From: Planctomycetota bacterium
GTDB taxonomy: Bacteria > Planctomycetota > Phycisphaerae > Phycisphaerales > Phycisphaeraceae
Assembly: GCA_026386955.1 (NCBI GenBank)
Contig: JAPLMQ010000312.1
Coordinates: 48,405-112,404 of the forward strand
Length of the DNA stretch: 64,000 bases
Direction of reading: 5' to 3'
Part shown: piece by piece, positions 1 to 9,344 of the stretch
How positions within the stretch are numbered: the first letter of the stretch is position 1
How the letters are laid out: each line of letters begins with the position of its first letter
Made by a program: the position numbers and the translations under genes
Notes under the pieces: model-generated
Databases searched by the model: none
What the model was told of the DNA's origin: nothing
The model's input: only the letters and a program-made list of their open reading frames with translations

Positions 1-1853
1 CCCTTTGGGGGCGCATCGCGCTGCACAACAAGCTGCTGAACGATCAGCAGTGGAAGGAGTGCGTCGAGGTCTTCAAGAAGCTCGGAGGCAAGACGCCCAT
101 TGACCGCATTGCGGTGCACAAGGGCTTCGTGCAGGACAAGCACGCCGAGCTGATCTGCAAGAAGGTCGACGACATCCTCGCCAAGCAGGGCGGCGGCGAG
201 GCGCCCGCGGCCCCCGACGCCCATCCGCCTGTGCCCCCTCCCTCCGTCGCCTCGGCATCGTCCGCAGCCGCGACGTCGCAGCGCTCGCAATCCCTCGCCA
301 AACCGCCCCCGGCACCCCCCGCCAAGCCGGCCTCCCCCGCGGAAGACGACGACGAGCCGCTCGAACCTGAGGCAGAACCCGAGGCGGAACCCGAGACGGG
401 CGAGATTGACCTCGCCGGCGCCGAGCCGCAGGAAGCGTCGAAAGGCTGGCGGCCCAGCGACGCCGAGTGGGTCGAGGCCGAGCCCGCCGGCGCGGAGACC
501 GGCAAGAAGGCTCGCTACGTCCTCGACGACGAATCGGTCGCACTCGTGGGCGACGACGAAATCGACGATGGCGGAAGGGCGAAGGCCGACGCTCCGGCAG
601 GCGCCCCCGGTGAGAAGCCCAAGCCCAAGATCATTGTCCAGGAGATCAACCGGCTGAAGTCCTCGTTCGACGCGCCCAAGCTGCCCGGCGTCAAGCCGGC
701 GCAGGCCGCCGCCCCGGTCGGCGGCCTGGTGACCGAACCGGCCGAAGGCGAGCGAGCCCCCTGCGAGGTCGCCCCCAACGACGTCCACCCCGACGCCCTC
801 GAGATCCTCCGCAAGGGCGTCGCCCTGGGCGCCAGCGACGTCCACCTCGCCTCGGGCTCCCCGCCGTTCTACCGGCTGCACGGGCAACTGGTCTTCACCG
901 AGCTGCCCAAGCTCACGCCCGAGCTTGCCCGGCGGTACGTCCTGGGCTTCATGGACGACGCGCAGCAGCAGCGGTACCTCAAGCACCACGACCTGGACTT
1001 CTCCTGGGAGCACCCCGAGATGGGGCGCTTCCGCGCCAACGCCCTCGAGCAATTCCGCGGGCCGGACGTCATCTTCCGCTGCATCGCCGCGAAGATCCCC
1101 TCGCTCAAGGAGCTGGGCCTGCCCGAGACGCTGGCCCGCCTGACCGAGTGGCACCAGGGGCTGGTGCTCATCACCGGGCCCGCGGGCAGCGGCAAGACCA
1201 CCACCGCCGCGGCGATGGTCGACCTCATCAACTCGACGAGGCAGGACCACGTCATCACCGTCGAGGACCCGATCGAGGTCATCCACCCCTACAAGAGCTG
1301 CAACGTGACGCAGCGCCAGGTTCCGCGCGACACGGGCAGCTTCGCCTCGGCCCTCAAGGCGGCCCTGCGCGAGGACCCCGACGTCATCATGATCGGCGAG
1401 ATGCGCGACCTCGAGACCGTCTCGCTGGCGATCCGCGCCGCCGAGACCGGCCACCTGGTCTTCGGCACCCTCCAGACCAAGAGCGCCGCCCGCACGATCG
1501 ACCGCGTGATCGACGTCTTCCCCGCCGACCAGCAGGCCCAGGTGCGCACCATGCTCTCGGAGTCGCTGCGCGGGATCATCTCGCAGCAGCTGATCATCCG
1601 CGCCGACGGCAAGGGGCGCGTCCCCGCCATCGAGCTGCTCTTCGTCAACAACGCCGTCTCCAACCTCATCCGCGACTCCAAGACGTTCCAACTTCCCTCG
1701 CTGATGCAGACCGGCCGAAAGGTCGGGCACAAGCTCATGGACGAGTCGCTCCAGGAGCTGCTCGCCAAGGGCATCATCACCCGCGAGGAGGCCATCAAGG
1801 CCGCCGAGAGCCCCAAGCACTTCAAGGAAGAGCCCGCCGGCGCCAAGAAATAG
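1..1853 (+). CDS. PilT-like pilus ATPase paralogue, 5' end outside window
   Basis: The frame is already open at the first in-phase codon (base 3), so the gene begins upstream; the GTG at 114 is internal. 616 residues are visible. The first 40 or so (RIALHNKLL, then VEVFKKLGG) look like a helical N-terminal module of the kind that precedes GspE/PilB-type ATPases (inference). A linker of about 200 residues rich in Pro, Ala, Glu and Asp follows. The PilT-type core begins near ALEILRKGVALGASDVHLAS and has Walker A GPAGSGKTTT, Asp box VEDPIEV and Walker B DVIMIGEMRD. The His box, normally GTLHTNSA, reads GTLQTKSA. Likely an accessory retraction ATPase (PilU-like) or a regulatory paralogue acting at the inner-membrane base of type IV pili. 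It lies 71 nt upstream of a canonical pilT on the same strand, so the two are probably cotranscribed. Confidence 0.85.
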   Translation, partial: LWGRIALHNKLLNDQQWKECVEVFKKLGGKTPIDRIAVHKGFVQDKHAELICKKVDDILAKQGGGEAPAAPDAHPPVPPPSVASASSAAATSQRSQSLAKPPPAPPAKPASPAEDDDEPLEPEAEPEAEPETGEIDLAGAEPQEASKGWRPSDAEWVEAEPAGAETGKKARYVLDDESVALVGDDEIDDGGRAKADAPAGAPGEKPKPKIIVQEINRLKSSFDAPKLPGVKPAQAAAPVGGLVTEPAEGERAPCEVAPNDVHPDALEILRKGVALGASDVHLASGSPPFYRLHGQLVFTELPKLTPELARRYVLGFMDDAQQQRYLKHHDLDFSWEHPEMGRFRANALEQFRGPDVIFRCIAAKIPSLKELGLPETLARLTEWHQGLVLITGPAGSGKTTTAAAMVDLINSTRQDHVITVEDPIEVIHPYKSCNVTQRQVPRDTGSFASALKAALREDPDVIMIGEMRDLETVSLAIRAAETGHLVFGTLQTKSAARTIDRVIDVFPADQQAQVRTMLSESLRGIISQQLIIRADGKGRVPAIELLFVNNAVSNLIRDSKTFQLPSLMQTGRKVGHKLMDESLQELLAKGIITREEAIKAAESPKHFKEEPAGAKK

Positions 1854-1924
1854 GCCCGAAGCTGGCCCGCCCGCGCCGCCCCGACCACCGCCCTTCGCTC
1901 CGCCCACCGCATGGACCGCCCATC

Positions 1925-2992
1925 ATGGCCAAGATCGACGCCCTGTTTCGGATGGTGAAGGAGAAGAAGGCCAGCGACCTTCACATGCTCCAGGGCCTGC
2001 CGCCCAAGCTGCGCGTCCACGGCGACCTCGAGGCCATCGAGGGCCACCCCATCCTCACCGAAGAGAGCCTCAAGGAATACCTCCACGAGATCGCCCGCCC
2101 CGACCAGATCGCCAAGTACGAGACCACCGGCGACCTGGACTTCGCCTACGGGCTCGAGGGCGTCGCCCGCTTCCGCTGCAACTACCTCAAGCAGGTCCAC
2201 GGGCGCGGGGCCGTCTTCCGCCAGATCCCCGACAAGATCCTCACCGTCGACGACCTGGGCATGCCCAAGGCCATCTCCGCGCTGGCCCACCTGCGCAGCG
2301 GGCTGGTGCTGGTCACCGGGCCCACCGGCTCGGGCAAGTCGACGACCCTCGCCGCCGTGATCGACCTGATCAACCGCACCTACAAGAAGCACGTCATCAC
2401 GATCGAGGACCCGATCGAGTTCGTGCACGAGAACCGCAACTCGGTGATCACCCAGCGCGAGGTGGGCTTCCACACCGACGGTTTCGCCGAGGCGCTGCGG
2501 GCCGCGGTGCGCGAGGACCCGGACGTGATCCTCGTGGGCGAAATGCGCGACTTGGAGACCATCAGCCTAGCGCTGACCGCCGCCGAGCTGGGCCTGCTGG
2601 TCTTCGGGACGCTGCACACCAACTCCGCGGCCAAGACCATCGACCGCGTGATCGACGTCTTCCCCGCCAGCCGCCAGCCGATGGTGCGCACGATGCTCGC
2701 CGAGAGCGTCGCGGCGATCGTCTCGCAGTTGCTGCTCAAGAAGAAGGACGGGAAGGGGCGCGTGGCGGCGCTGGAGATCCTGCTCCGCAAGGAAGGCATG
2801 AGCAACATGATCCGCGAAGGCGCGATCTCCAAGATCCTTTCGCTGATGGAGACCAGCCGGGCGGATGGGATGCAGCTCATGGACCACCACCTGATGACGC
2901 TCTACCGCGACGGCGCGATCGACGGCAACGCCGCCTACATGAAGGCGTTCAACAAGTCGGCGTTCGAGCCGTACCGCACGGCGGAGCTCTAG
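1925..2992 (+). CDS. pilT: Type IV pilus twitching motility ATPase PilT
   Basis: 355 residues, the normal PilT length. The start ATG gives MAKIDALFRMVKEKKASDLHM, matching the family N terminus; an open frame upstream in the same phase overlaps the previous gene and is not coding. Visible motifs: Walker A GPTGSGKSTT, Asp box IEDPIEFVH, Walker B DVILVGEMRD, intact His box FGTLHTNSA followed by AKTIDRVIDVFP. PilT is a hexameric AAA-like ATPase that powers pilin depolymerisation and pilus retraction. The preceding gene is a diverged paralogue with a degenerate His box. No pilin or platform gene (pilA, pilC, pilM-Q) lies in the window. Confidence 0.93.
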   Translation: MAKIDALFRMVKEKKASDLHMLQGLPPKLRVHGDLEAIEGHPILTEESLKEYLHEIARPDQIAKYETTGDLDFAYGLEGVARFRCNYLKQVHGRGAVFRQIPDKILTVDDLGMPKAISALAHLRSGLVLVTGPTGSGKSTTLAAVIDLINRTYKKHVITIEDPIEFVHENRNSVITQREVGFHTDGFAEALRAAVREDPDVILVGEMRDLETISLALTAAELGLLVFGTLHTNSAAKTIDRVIDVFPASRQPMVRTMLAESVAAIVSQLLLKKKDGKGRVAALEILLRKEGMSNMIREGAISKILSLMETSRADGMQLMDHHLMTLYRDGAIDGNAAYMKAFNKSAFEPYRTAEL

Positions 2993-3040
2993 CGCCGTCG
3001 ATGCCGAGTCTCGCCACGGATTTCACGTGAACACCACAAC

Positions 3041-3084
3041 CAAGCCCACCGATCGCGACGGCACCCCGTCGTGTTCGGTGGGGT
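3041..3084. repeat. Palindromic repeat, family P1, solo copy
   Basis: A 44-bp unit that folds as an outer 8-bp stem (CCCACCGA with TCGGTGGG), a T-T mismatch, and an inner 8-bp stem (CGCGACGG with CCGTCGTG, one G-T pair) closed by a CACC loop. The same unit with the same mismatch recurs at 38582-38626, 38697-38740, 59743-59787 and 59857-59895. It sits between pilT and the SirB1-like gene and could act as an RNA hairpin in their intergenic transcript. Confidence 0.7.
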
Positions 3085-3187
3085 GAAGCCGCCCGAATTT
3101 CGCCTCCCCGCCCCGCCTACAATCTGCCGTCCCAATCCCTGCTCGTCATCTGCCCCTCTCTCCCCCGGCGAACCGGAACGCCCGCCG

Positions 3188-4003
3188 ATGCCGTTCAACG
3201 CCCCGCGCCACTGCCGCCCCGAGGCCTACGCCCTCCTCGCCTCGCAGCTTGAGGTGATCGACACCACCGCGGGCCTGGTCCGCGCGGCCGTGGCGATCGC
3301 CCAGCACGAGCATCCGCTGGCCGACGCCGACACCGTCAACGTCGAGCTCGACCGGATCGCTGACCTCATCCGCCAGCGCGTCCGCCGTCCGGACCTTGAC
3401 GCGCTGCTGGCCCACGCCCACCAGGTGCTCTTCGAGGAGGAGGGCTTCGCGGGCAACATGGAGAACTACTACGACCGGGGCAACAGCTATCTCCCGCTGG
3501 TGCTCGAGACCCGCCGCGGGCTGCCGATCATGCTGGCGATGGTCTACAAGGCCGTGCTGGAGCGGCTGGGCCTGCGCGTGGTGGGCATCAACGCCCCGGT
3601 CCATTTCCTCGCGGGCGTGGTGCTGGCCCCGCCGGTCGATGATGACGATGCGGATCCCAGCGACGCCCCGCCCTTCGGCTTCGCCGCAGGCGCTTCGAGC
3701 AACCCGCCTCGATCCGACGCCGATGAGGCCCACGGCAAGGCGGAAGGCCAAGCCGAGCGCGAGATGATGTTGGTCGACCCCTTCTTCGGCGGTCGCGTCC
3801 TCTCCCGTCGCGAGGCCCTCGAGCAGATCGAGGGCGTCACCGGCCCGATCGACCCCTCGCGGGCCCTCGCCCGCGCGACCCACCGCCAGTGGCTCGTCCG
3901 CATGACCCACAACCTCGAGGCGATCTTCGCCCGCGACGACCGCTACGCCGACGTCTCGGCGATGATCGAGATGCGCAAGCTGTTGGGCGCACCCGAGGCG
4001 TGA
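3188..4003 (+). CDS. SirB1/transglutaminase-like family protein
   Basis: 271 residues from ATG 3188 (MPFNAPRHC); the frame is open further upstream but that stretch contains the palindromic repeat and is unlikely to be coding. The core matches the SirB1 (Transglut_core2) family: NYYDRGNSYLPLVLETRRG followed by LPIMLAMVYKAVLERLGL and VGINAPVHFLAGV, then LVDPFFGGRVLSRREAL. These proteins have a transglutaminase-like fold, often with tetratricopeptide repeats, and their biochemical role is unsettled. A Ser/Asp-rich insertion of about 40 residues separates the two conserved blocks. It converges on the next gene with a single base between the two stop codons, leaving no room for a conventional terminator. 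Confidence 0.75.
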   Translation: MPFNAPRHCRPEAYALLASQLEVIDTTAGLVRAAVAIAQHEHPLADADTVNVELDRIADLIRQRVRRPDLDALLAHAHQVLFEEEGFAGNMENYYDRGNSYLPLVLETRRGLPIMLAMVYKAVLERLGLRVVGINAPVHFLAGVVLAPPVDDDDADPSDAPPFGFAAGASSNPPRSDADEAHGKAEGQAEREMMLVDPFFGGRVLSRREALEQIEGVTGPIDPSRALARATHRQWLVRMTHNLEAIFARDDRYADVSAMIEMRKLLGAPEA

Positions 4004-4004
4004 C

Positions 4005-5090
4005 TCACCCCTCCGTGCACTCCACCACCCCGCCCTCGACGCTCATCGCCTCGTCCACCGCCACCGCGATGCACTCCGAGCGGTAGGCGTCCTCCGCCCG
4101 TTGCACCGGCGGTTGCCCCGCCGCCATGCGCCTCAAAAACTCCCTGCGACATCCCGCGATGTCGTGGAACGCGTCGTGCGGATTCACCAGCCCCGAGAAG
4201 TCGATCCGCCGCTCGAACTCCGCCTTGAGCGAGTTCGTCCCCGCCGGGCGGGCCTCGTAGCGCAGCACGTCGATCCGCTGCGTCCACCCGTCGGCCAGCA
4301 GCACGCCCTTGGTGCCGGTGAGTATCCACCGCAGCACGTGGTTCTGCGTCGGCCCCTTCACCATGTCCGCGCCGGCGGTGTAGCCCGCCTTGTTGTGGCT
4401 GGTCGTGTAACGCCCCAGCGCGCCGTTGGCGAACCAGATCATGGCCGTCACGTTGTCGGGGAACTCGTAGTGCGGCAGCGTGTTCGGGGCGCTGAAGGCC
4501 TGCACCTTTTTCATCGGCCCGAGCCAGAAGCGGAAGAGGTCGATGTAGTGGATGCCCTCCATCTTCATCATCCCGCTGAACTCCTTCTTCGTGCGGTACG
4601 TGCCCGAGGGCGTGTCGCAGAGCCAGCCGCCGCGGTGGTGCTCGAGGTCGACCTGGCGGATCTCGCCCAGCTCGCCCGAGTCGAGGATCTCCTTCACCGC
4701 CTTGCCGAAGCGCGAGACGCGGTACTCCAGGTCGACCGCGCAGAACTTCCCCGACTTCCGCTCCGCCTCGAGGATCTCCTTGCCCTGCGCGAGGTTGATC
4801 CCCATCGGCTTCTCGATGAAGACGTTCTTCCCCGCCCCGAGGCAGGCCACCGCGATGTCGCGGTGCGTCGCGTTGGGCGTCCAGGCCACCACCGAGTCGC
4901 AGTTGGGCATCGCGGCGATCTTGCGGAAATCGTCCGTGACGAACATCGCCGGCTCCTCCTTCCGGCAGCGCTCGAGCAGGTCCTGGCGGATGTCGCACAG
5001 GCCGACCAGCTCGCACCCGGCAGGCAGCGACGCGCGGGCGCCGGCGACGGAGGTGAAGAACCCGATGAGGGCGACGCGATGGGCGGGCAT
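4005..5090 (-). CDS. Gfo/Idh/MocA family NAD(P)-dependent oxidoreductase
   Basis: 361 residues from the ATG at 5090 (MPAHRVALIGFF). N-terminal Rossmann fold, then the family motif EKPMG (here VFIEKPMGINLAQG), whose Lys is the usual catalytic residue, then the alpha/beta substrate domain (HYIDLFRFWLGP). The glycine-rich dinucleotide loop is unusual: GFFTSVAG instead of GxGxxG. The family oxidises or reduces sugars and cyclitols; the substrate cannot be read from sequence. In planctomycetes such genes are very numerous and typically serve glycan catabolism. Convergent with the SirB1-like gene. Confidence 0.85.
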   Translation of the reverse strand: MPAHRVALIGFFTSVAGARASLPAGCELVGLCDIRQDLLERCRKEEPAMFVTDDFRKIAAMPNCDSVVAWTPNATHRDIAVACLGAGKNVFIEKPMGINLAQGKEILEAERKSGKFCAVDLEYRVSRFGKAVKEILDSGELGEIRQVDLEHHRGGWLCDTPSGTYRTKKEFSGMMKMEGIHYIDLFRFWLGPMKKVQAFSAPNTLPHYEFPDNVTAMIWFANGALGRYTTSHNKAGYTAGADMVKGPTQNHVLRWILTGTKGVLLADGWTQRIDVLRYEARPAGTNSLKAEFERRIDFSGLVNPHDAFHDIAGCRREFLRRMAAGQPPVQRAEDAYRSECIAVAVDEAMSVEGGVVECTEG

Positions 5091-5171
5091 GATGATTCTC
5101 CGGTGGCGTGGATTCGACGAGAGCAGCATAGCGGACGTCGCGGCGGCGATGCGATTATGCGATGCCTTCGT

Positions 5172-5355
5172 CTGCCCCTCTCCCTTCGGGAGAGGGTGGC
5201 ACGGATGTACTCATCCGTGACGGGTGAGGGCGTGAGTGGACAAAATCGCTCCGAAATGACCGCTTGCGTCTGTCGTGATGATCGGAAGTCGCCGGTCACT
5301 CACGCCCTCACCCGGCGGGAGTACCCGCCACCCTCTCCCGGAGGGAGAGGGGCAG
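5172..5355. repeat. REP-like composite inverted repeat, family P2
   Basis: Two inverted arms, 5172-5238 and 5297-5355, separated by 58 bp. Each arm has two hairpins. The outer one is CTCTCCC, a 3-nt loop, GGGAGAG (loops TTC and GGA). The inner one has a conserved TACT loop but different stems in each arm: CACGGATG/CATCCGTG at 5200-5219, and GGCGGG/CCCGCC at 5314-5329 (loop AGTA, the complement of TACT). The arms end in the matching blocks GGGTGAGGGCGTGAGTG and its complement. CTCTCCC/GGGAGAG palindromes of this kind are a common extragenic repeat type in GC-rich bacteria. It fills most of the gap 5091-5420. Confidence 0.8.
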
Positions 5356-5420
5356 AGCGGCGCCGCACCCACATATTCAACGGCGCACCCACGGGGGAGA
5401 GGAAAGCCAGATCGCAACGC

Positions 5421-8312
5421 TCAACCCCCGCCCGCCTCCGTCGACCCGCGCAGGTCATACACCGCCCGCACCACATCCTCGCGCCTGTCGGGCGTCAGCT
5501 TGAACCCCATGCGCTCGCTGACGCGCTGCATGGCCAGGTTGTCCGGCAAAATCTCCGCGACCACCCGGCTGATCCCCTCCGCGCGGGCGATCACCAGCAG
5601 CCGGCGGAGCAGTTCCGTCCCCACGCCCTGGCGCTGGTGCTGGTCGCCGATGAGCATCGAGAATTCGGCGTCGTTGGTCCCGTGCACCCGGCTCAGCCTG
5701 CCCACGCCCATCAGCACGCCCTCCCCCGCCCCGGGCCGGGCCAGCTCGACCACCAGCGCCATCTCGCGGTCGTAGTCGACGAAGCACCGCCGGCGCAGCC
5801 GCTCATGGGCGACGCGCTCGCTCAGTTGCAGCATGTTGAAGAAGCGCAGGTAGACCGACCGCTCCGAGAGCGATTCGTGGAAGCGCACCATCGCCGGCTC
5901 GTCCTCCGGGCGGATGGGGCGGACCACGGCCTTCTCCCCGGCCGCACTCGTCCACGCCCAGACGTATTGGTCCGGGTATGGGCGAACCGCCGGGCGCGGC
6001 AACCTCTCGCGCGGGACGGCGGGGTCGTGCAGCAGGATCGTCGCGTCGAGGGCCACGATCCGGTCCGGCCCGGCCAGCAGCGGGTTGATGTCCACCGCCT
6101 GGATCACCGGCTGCTCGGCGATCAAACGGCTGAAGCGCACGAGCAGGCGCTCGAGGGCGTGGAGGTCGACGGCCCGGCGGCGGGTGTCGCCGCGGAGGGC
6201 GGAGAAGATGCGCGTCTGCTCCATCGTCCGCCGGGCGAGCGTGGTGTTGAGCGGAGGCAGCGCCAGGACGTGGTCGTGGTAGACGTCCGCCAGCCGGCCG
6301 CCCGCGCCGAATCGCAGCATCGGGCCGAACTGCGGGTCGACGCCGCTGCCGAAGGTCAGCTCGAAGCTCTCGGCACCGGCGTCGATCATCGGCTGGACGA
6401 TCACCCCGGGGGCGGACGTGTCTGCCGTCTCGCTCTTCGGCGCGGCCTCGTAGGCCGCCATGATCTGTCCCCACGCCTCGCGCACCCCGGCCTCGCTGCG
6501 CACATCGAGGCGCACGCCCCCGACCGCCGCCTTGTGCCGCACCTGCGGCGTGCAGAGCTTGAGCGCCACGGGGAACCCGATCGCGCGGGCGTGCCCCGCC
6601 GCCGCCTCCACGTCGGCGGCGAAGCGCGTGTCGACCACCGGAATGCCGTACGCCGCCAGGACGCGCCGCGACTCGATCTCGTCGAGGCTCACGCGCCCCC
6701 GGCTCCGGGCGGCGTCGAGGATCGCCCCCGCGGCCGCGCGGCTCGCCTCGACACCTGGGTCGTCCGCCAGCCGCGGCGTCTCATACAAGGCCGCCAGGTT
6801 GTAGCTGTAGCGCCACATGAGCGCGAAGAAGCGGGCCGCGGTGTCGGGGTAGTCGAAGGTCGGGATGCCCGCGACGTTGAGGATCGACTGCCCCGCCGCC
6901 ACCGCCGCCCCGCCCATGAAGCTCGCGAGGATCGGCTTGCTCGCCGCGTGGGCCAACGCCTTGAGCCGCTCGGCGGTCTGCGTCGGGTCGGTCGCGGCCT
7001 GGGGCGAGAGGATCACCAGAAGCCCGTCGCTCGCGGGGTTTTCCGCCATCGCGGCCGCGGCGCGGGCGAAGCGCTCCGGATCAGCGTCGCTGAGGATGTT
7101 GAGCGGGTTGGATCGCACCGAAGACGACGATGACGGAGCGGATGACCCAGGTGACGCGGGCAGGATCGCGTCGAGTGCCTGCACCGTCGCGGGCGGAAGC
7201 TCCGCCAGGCGCCCGCCGTGCTCGATCAATGCGTCGGCCGCGAGGACGCCCGGGCCCGCGGCGTTGGTGAGGATCGACAGCCGGTCGCCGCGCGGGCGGG
7301 GCTGCTTGCTCAGCACCTCGGCCATGAAGAAGAGGTCCGACACGCGCTCGACGCGGAGCAGTCCCGTGCGGCGGAAGACCGCGTCGAGCGCCGCGTCGGA
7401 CGCGACGCCCTCGCCGAGCGGGTTGCCCGCCCCGTTCGCGTTGCCCATCCCGCGCGACGCGGGCGCGGACCGCCCGGCGTGGAGCACGATGATCGGCTTC
7501 GACATCGCCACCTCGCGCGCCGCCGCGAGGAACGCCCGCCCGTCGCCGATGGTCTCCATGTGGATGAGGATGCTCTTGGTGCGCGGGTCGTCGCCGAGGT
7601 AGTCGATCAGGTCGCCCAGGCCGACGTCGAGCATCGAGCCGACGGTCACGAACGCGCTGAAGCCGACGTTCTCGCGCAGGGCCCAATCGAGCGTGGCGGT
7701 GGCGAGCGAGCCGCTCTGGCTGATGAAGGCCACGCTCCCGGGGCGGGCGACCTCGCGGAAGGAGCTGGCGTTGAGCCCGGTGTGGGGCGACATCAGCCCC
7801 AGGCAGCCGGGCCCGAGCAGGCGGACCGAGCCCGCGCGGGCGGCGGCGAGCGTCTGGCGTTCGAGTTCCAGCCCCGCGGGGCCGAGCTCGCGGAAGCCGG
7901 TGGAGAGGATGATCGCCCCGCGCACGCCCGCGCCGGCGCAGCGGGCGATCGCGCCGGGCACCTCCGCGGGCGAGAGCGCGAGCACCGCCAAGTCGACGCG
8001 CTCCGGGGCGTTGGCGATGTCGGCATAGGTCTTGACGCCCAGGACGCTCGACCGCTCCGCGTTGATCGGGAAGACCGCCCCGCCGAAGGGGCTGCGGATG
8101 AGGTTCCACATCACGCTCCGCCCGACGCTGCCGGGCAGTTCGCCCGCGCCCAGGACCGCGACGGATCGTGGGAAGAAGAGCGCGTCGAGCCGGGCCCGGT
8201 CGTTGCGGACGACTTGGGGCTCGGGGGATTTCGGGGGTTCCGGGGCCGCGGCCGCATCGGGCGCGGAGCCGCGGGCGGGCTTGTCGGCGGGCGGGGGAGA
8301 TGCGGGGGTCAT
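5421..8312 (-). CDS. Pat-type protein acetyltransferase (acyl-CoA synthetase-like/GNAT fusion)
   Basis: 963 residues from ATG 8312 ([11 protein letters not shown]); another in-frame ATG at 8354 would add 14 residues. Domain order: CoA-binding Rossmann domain ([18 protein letters not shown], about residues 45-170), succinyl-CoA-ligase-like domains ([15 protein letters not shown]), an ATP-grasp domain ([11 protein letters not shown]), and a C-terminal GNAT domain of about 170 residues with the acetyl-CoA loop RQGVGTELL. In ADP-forming acetyl-CoA synthetases the second domain carries a phospho-His in an SHTGA-like loop; here the equivalent stretch reads [14 protein letters not shown] with no His. 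This fits the Pat/PatZ lysine acetyltransferases, in which the synthetase part is regulatory. Likely role: reversible acetylation of metabolic enzymes. Confidence 0.85.
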   Translation of the reverse strand: MTPASPPPADKPARGSAPDAAAAPEPPKSPEPQVVRNDRARLDALFFPRSVAVLGAGELPGSVGRSVMWNLIRSPFGGAVFPINAERSSVLGVKTYADIANAPERVDLAVLALSPAEVPGAIARCAGAGVRGAIILSTGFRELGPAGLELERQTLAAARAGSVRLLGPGCLGLMSPHTGLNASSFREVARPGSVAFISQSGSLATATLDWALRENVGFSAFVTVGSMLDVGLGDLIDYLGDDPRTKSILIHMETIGDGRAFLAAAREVAMSKPIIVLHAGRSAPASRGMGNANGAGNPLGEGVASDAALDAVFRRTGLLRVERVSDLFFMAEVLSKQPRPRGDRLSILTNAAGPGVLAADALIEHGGRLAELPPATVQALDAILPASPGSSAPSSSSSVRSNPLNILSDADPERFARAAAAMAENPASDGLLVILSPQAATDPTQTAERLKALAHAASKPILASFMGGAAVAAGQSILNVAGIPTFDYPDTAARFFALMWRYSYNLAALYETPRLADDPGVEASRAAAGAILDAARSRGRVSLDEIESRRVLAAYGIPVVDTRFAADVEAAAGHARAIGFPVALKLCTPQVRHKAAVGGVRLDVRSEAGVREAWGQIMAAYEAAPKSETADTSAPGVIVQPMIDAGAESFELTFGSGVDPQFGPMLRFGAGGRLADVYHDHVLALPPLNTTLARRTMEQTRIFSALRGDTRRRAVDLHALERLLVRFSRLIAEQPVIQAVDINPLLAGPDRIVALDATILLHDPAVPRERLPRPAVRPYPDQYVWAWTSAAGEKAVVRPIRPEDEPAMVRFHESLSERSVYLRFFNMLQLSERVAHERLRRRCFVDYDREMALVVELARPGAGEGVLMGVGRLSRVHGTNDAEFSMLIGDQHQRQGVGTELLRRLLVIARAEGISRVVAEILPDNLAMQRVSERMGFKLTPDRREDVVRAVYDLRGSTEAGGG

Positions 8313-8444
8313 GGCCGGGCTCCGGACCATCCGGCCGGGGTGGAACAACTTCACTCGGCCGCGAAGGCATCATATCCCCCGCCGCTACGCCGCGCGGGGC
8401 CGCGGCGATACACTGAACATCCTCAACCGCTTCGAGATCCCTCG

Positions 8445-9257
8445 ATGAACCGCCTGCTCGCCGCCTGCTGCCTCGGCCTCTGCCTGCTCGCGCCCGCCTC
8501 CGGCGCGCCGGCCGCCGACGCGCCCTCCTCACCCGCGGGCCTGCTCGCCCGGCTGGGCAACGAGCGCTTCGACGTCCGCCAGAAGGCGACGCACGACCTG
8601 CTCAAGGACCCCACGATCACGCCCGACGACCTCGTCGCCCTCTACGCCTCCGCCGCCTCGGCCGAGCAGCGCAGCCGGCTGATGTCGATCGCCCTTCACC
8701 GCACCGTGCGCGACTTCATCAAGGAAGTGCCCGTCGGGACCGAGCGCGGGAGCCTGGGCGTCTCGCTGGCCGGGGGCGTGCGGGCCGAGCAGGTCCCCGA
8801 AGTCCGCCGCGCGGCCGTGCGCGTCGGCACGGTCTACCCCGGCTTCCCCGCGTTCGTCGAACTGCAGAGCGGCGACCTGATCACCGCCGTCAACGGCGCG
8901 ACGCTGCCCGACACGCTCGAGACCCCCGCGATCCAGAACGAGTTCGTCCGCCTCGTGCAGGCCAACCCGCCGGGCAAGGAGATCACCCTGGGCGTGTGGC
9001 GCGCGGGCGAGTCGCTCGAGGTCTCGCTCAAACCCGCGCCGTACGATTCGCTGCAACAGCTCTACGAGCCCGGGGCGTTCTCCGCCTCGGGCGTGCCGCT
9101 GGGCGAGGGATTGCGCGAGCCGTTCCAGCAGCGCTGGGAGGCGCTGCGCGGGCAGATGATCTCCAAGGCCAAGGCCCGCCAACTCCCGCCGCTGCAGGTC
9201 GCGATGCCATCCGCGACCCAGCCGGCCTCGAACGCCTTCCTGGGGCCCGTCAATTGA
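8445..9257 (+). CDS. Exported PDZ-domain protein
   Basis: 270 residues. A signal peptide (MNRLLAACCLGLCLLAPASG, then APAADAP) opens the protein. Next comes a HEAT-like helical stretch (ARLGNERFDVRQKATHDLL), common in planctomycete periplasmic proteins. The second half is a PDZ domain, recognisable from VYPGFPAFVELQSGDLITAVNG and the substrate-groove region around SLGVSLAGG. No protease domain is present, so it probably binds exported partners rather than cutting them. The C terminus carries an ATQP tetrapeptide (SATQPASN). It faces the acetyltransferase gene divergently and converges on the ankyrin-FHA gene. Confidence 0.75.
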   Translation: MNRLLAACCLGLCLLAPASGAPAADAPSSPAGLLARLGNERFDVRQKATHDLLKDPTITPDDLVALYASAASAEQRSRLMSIALHRTVRDFIKEVPVGTERGSLGVSLAGGVRAEQVPEVRRAAVRVGTVYPGFPAFVELQSGDLITAVNGATLPDTLETPAIQNEFVRLVQANPPGKEITLGVWRAGESLEVSLKPAPYDSLQQLYEPGAFSASGVPLGEGLREPFQQRWEALRGQMISKAKARQLPPLQVAMPSATQPASNAFLGPVN

Positions 9258-9344
9258 AGGCCGGCCGGCGCGCCTGTCGGGACGGGCGGCGAAGGATGGG
9301 CTGAGCCCCAAGCAAGATGAATCGTCGGCACGGCGCCCCGCGCC

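Noticed and set aside
3071..3187. Upstream extension of the SirB1-like gene
   Set aside because: It would begin inside the P1 repeat and encodes no conserved sequence; ATG 3188 gives the family N terminus.
4101..7133. A 1,010-codon open frame on the plus strand opposite the Gfo/Idh/MocA and acetyltransferase genes
   Set aside because: Composition is Arg/His/Ala/Gly noise typical of antisense frames in GC-rich DNA, and both minus-strand genes there are clearly real.
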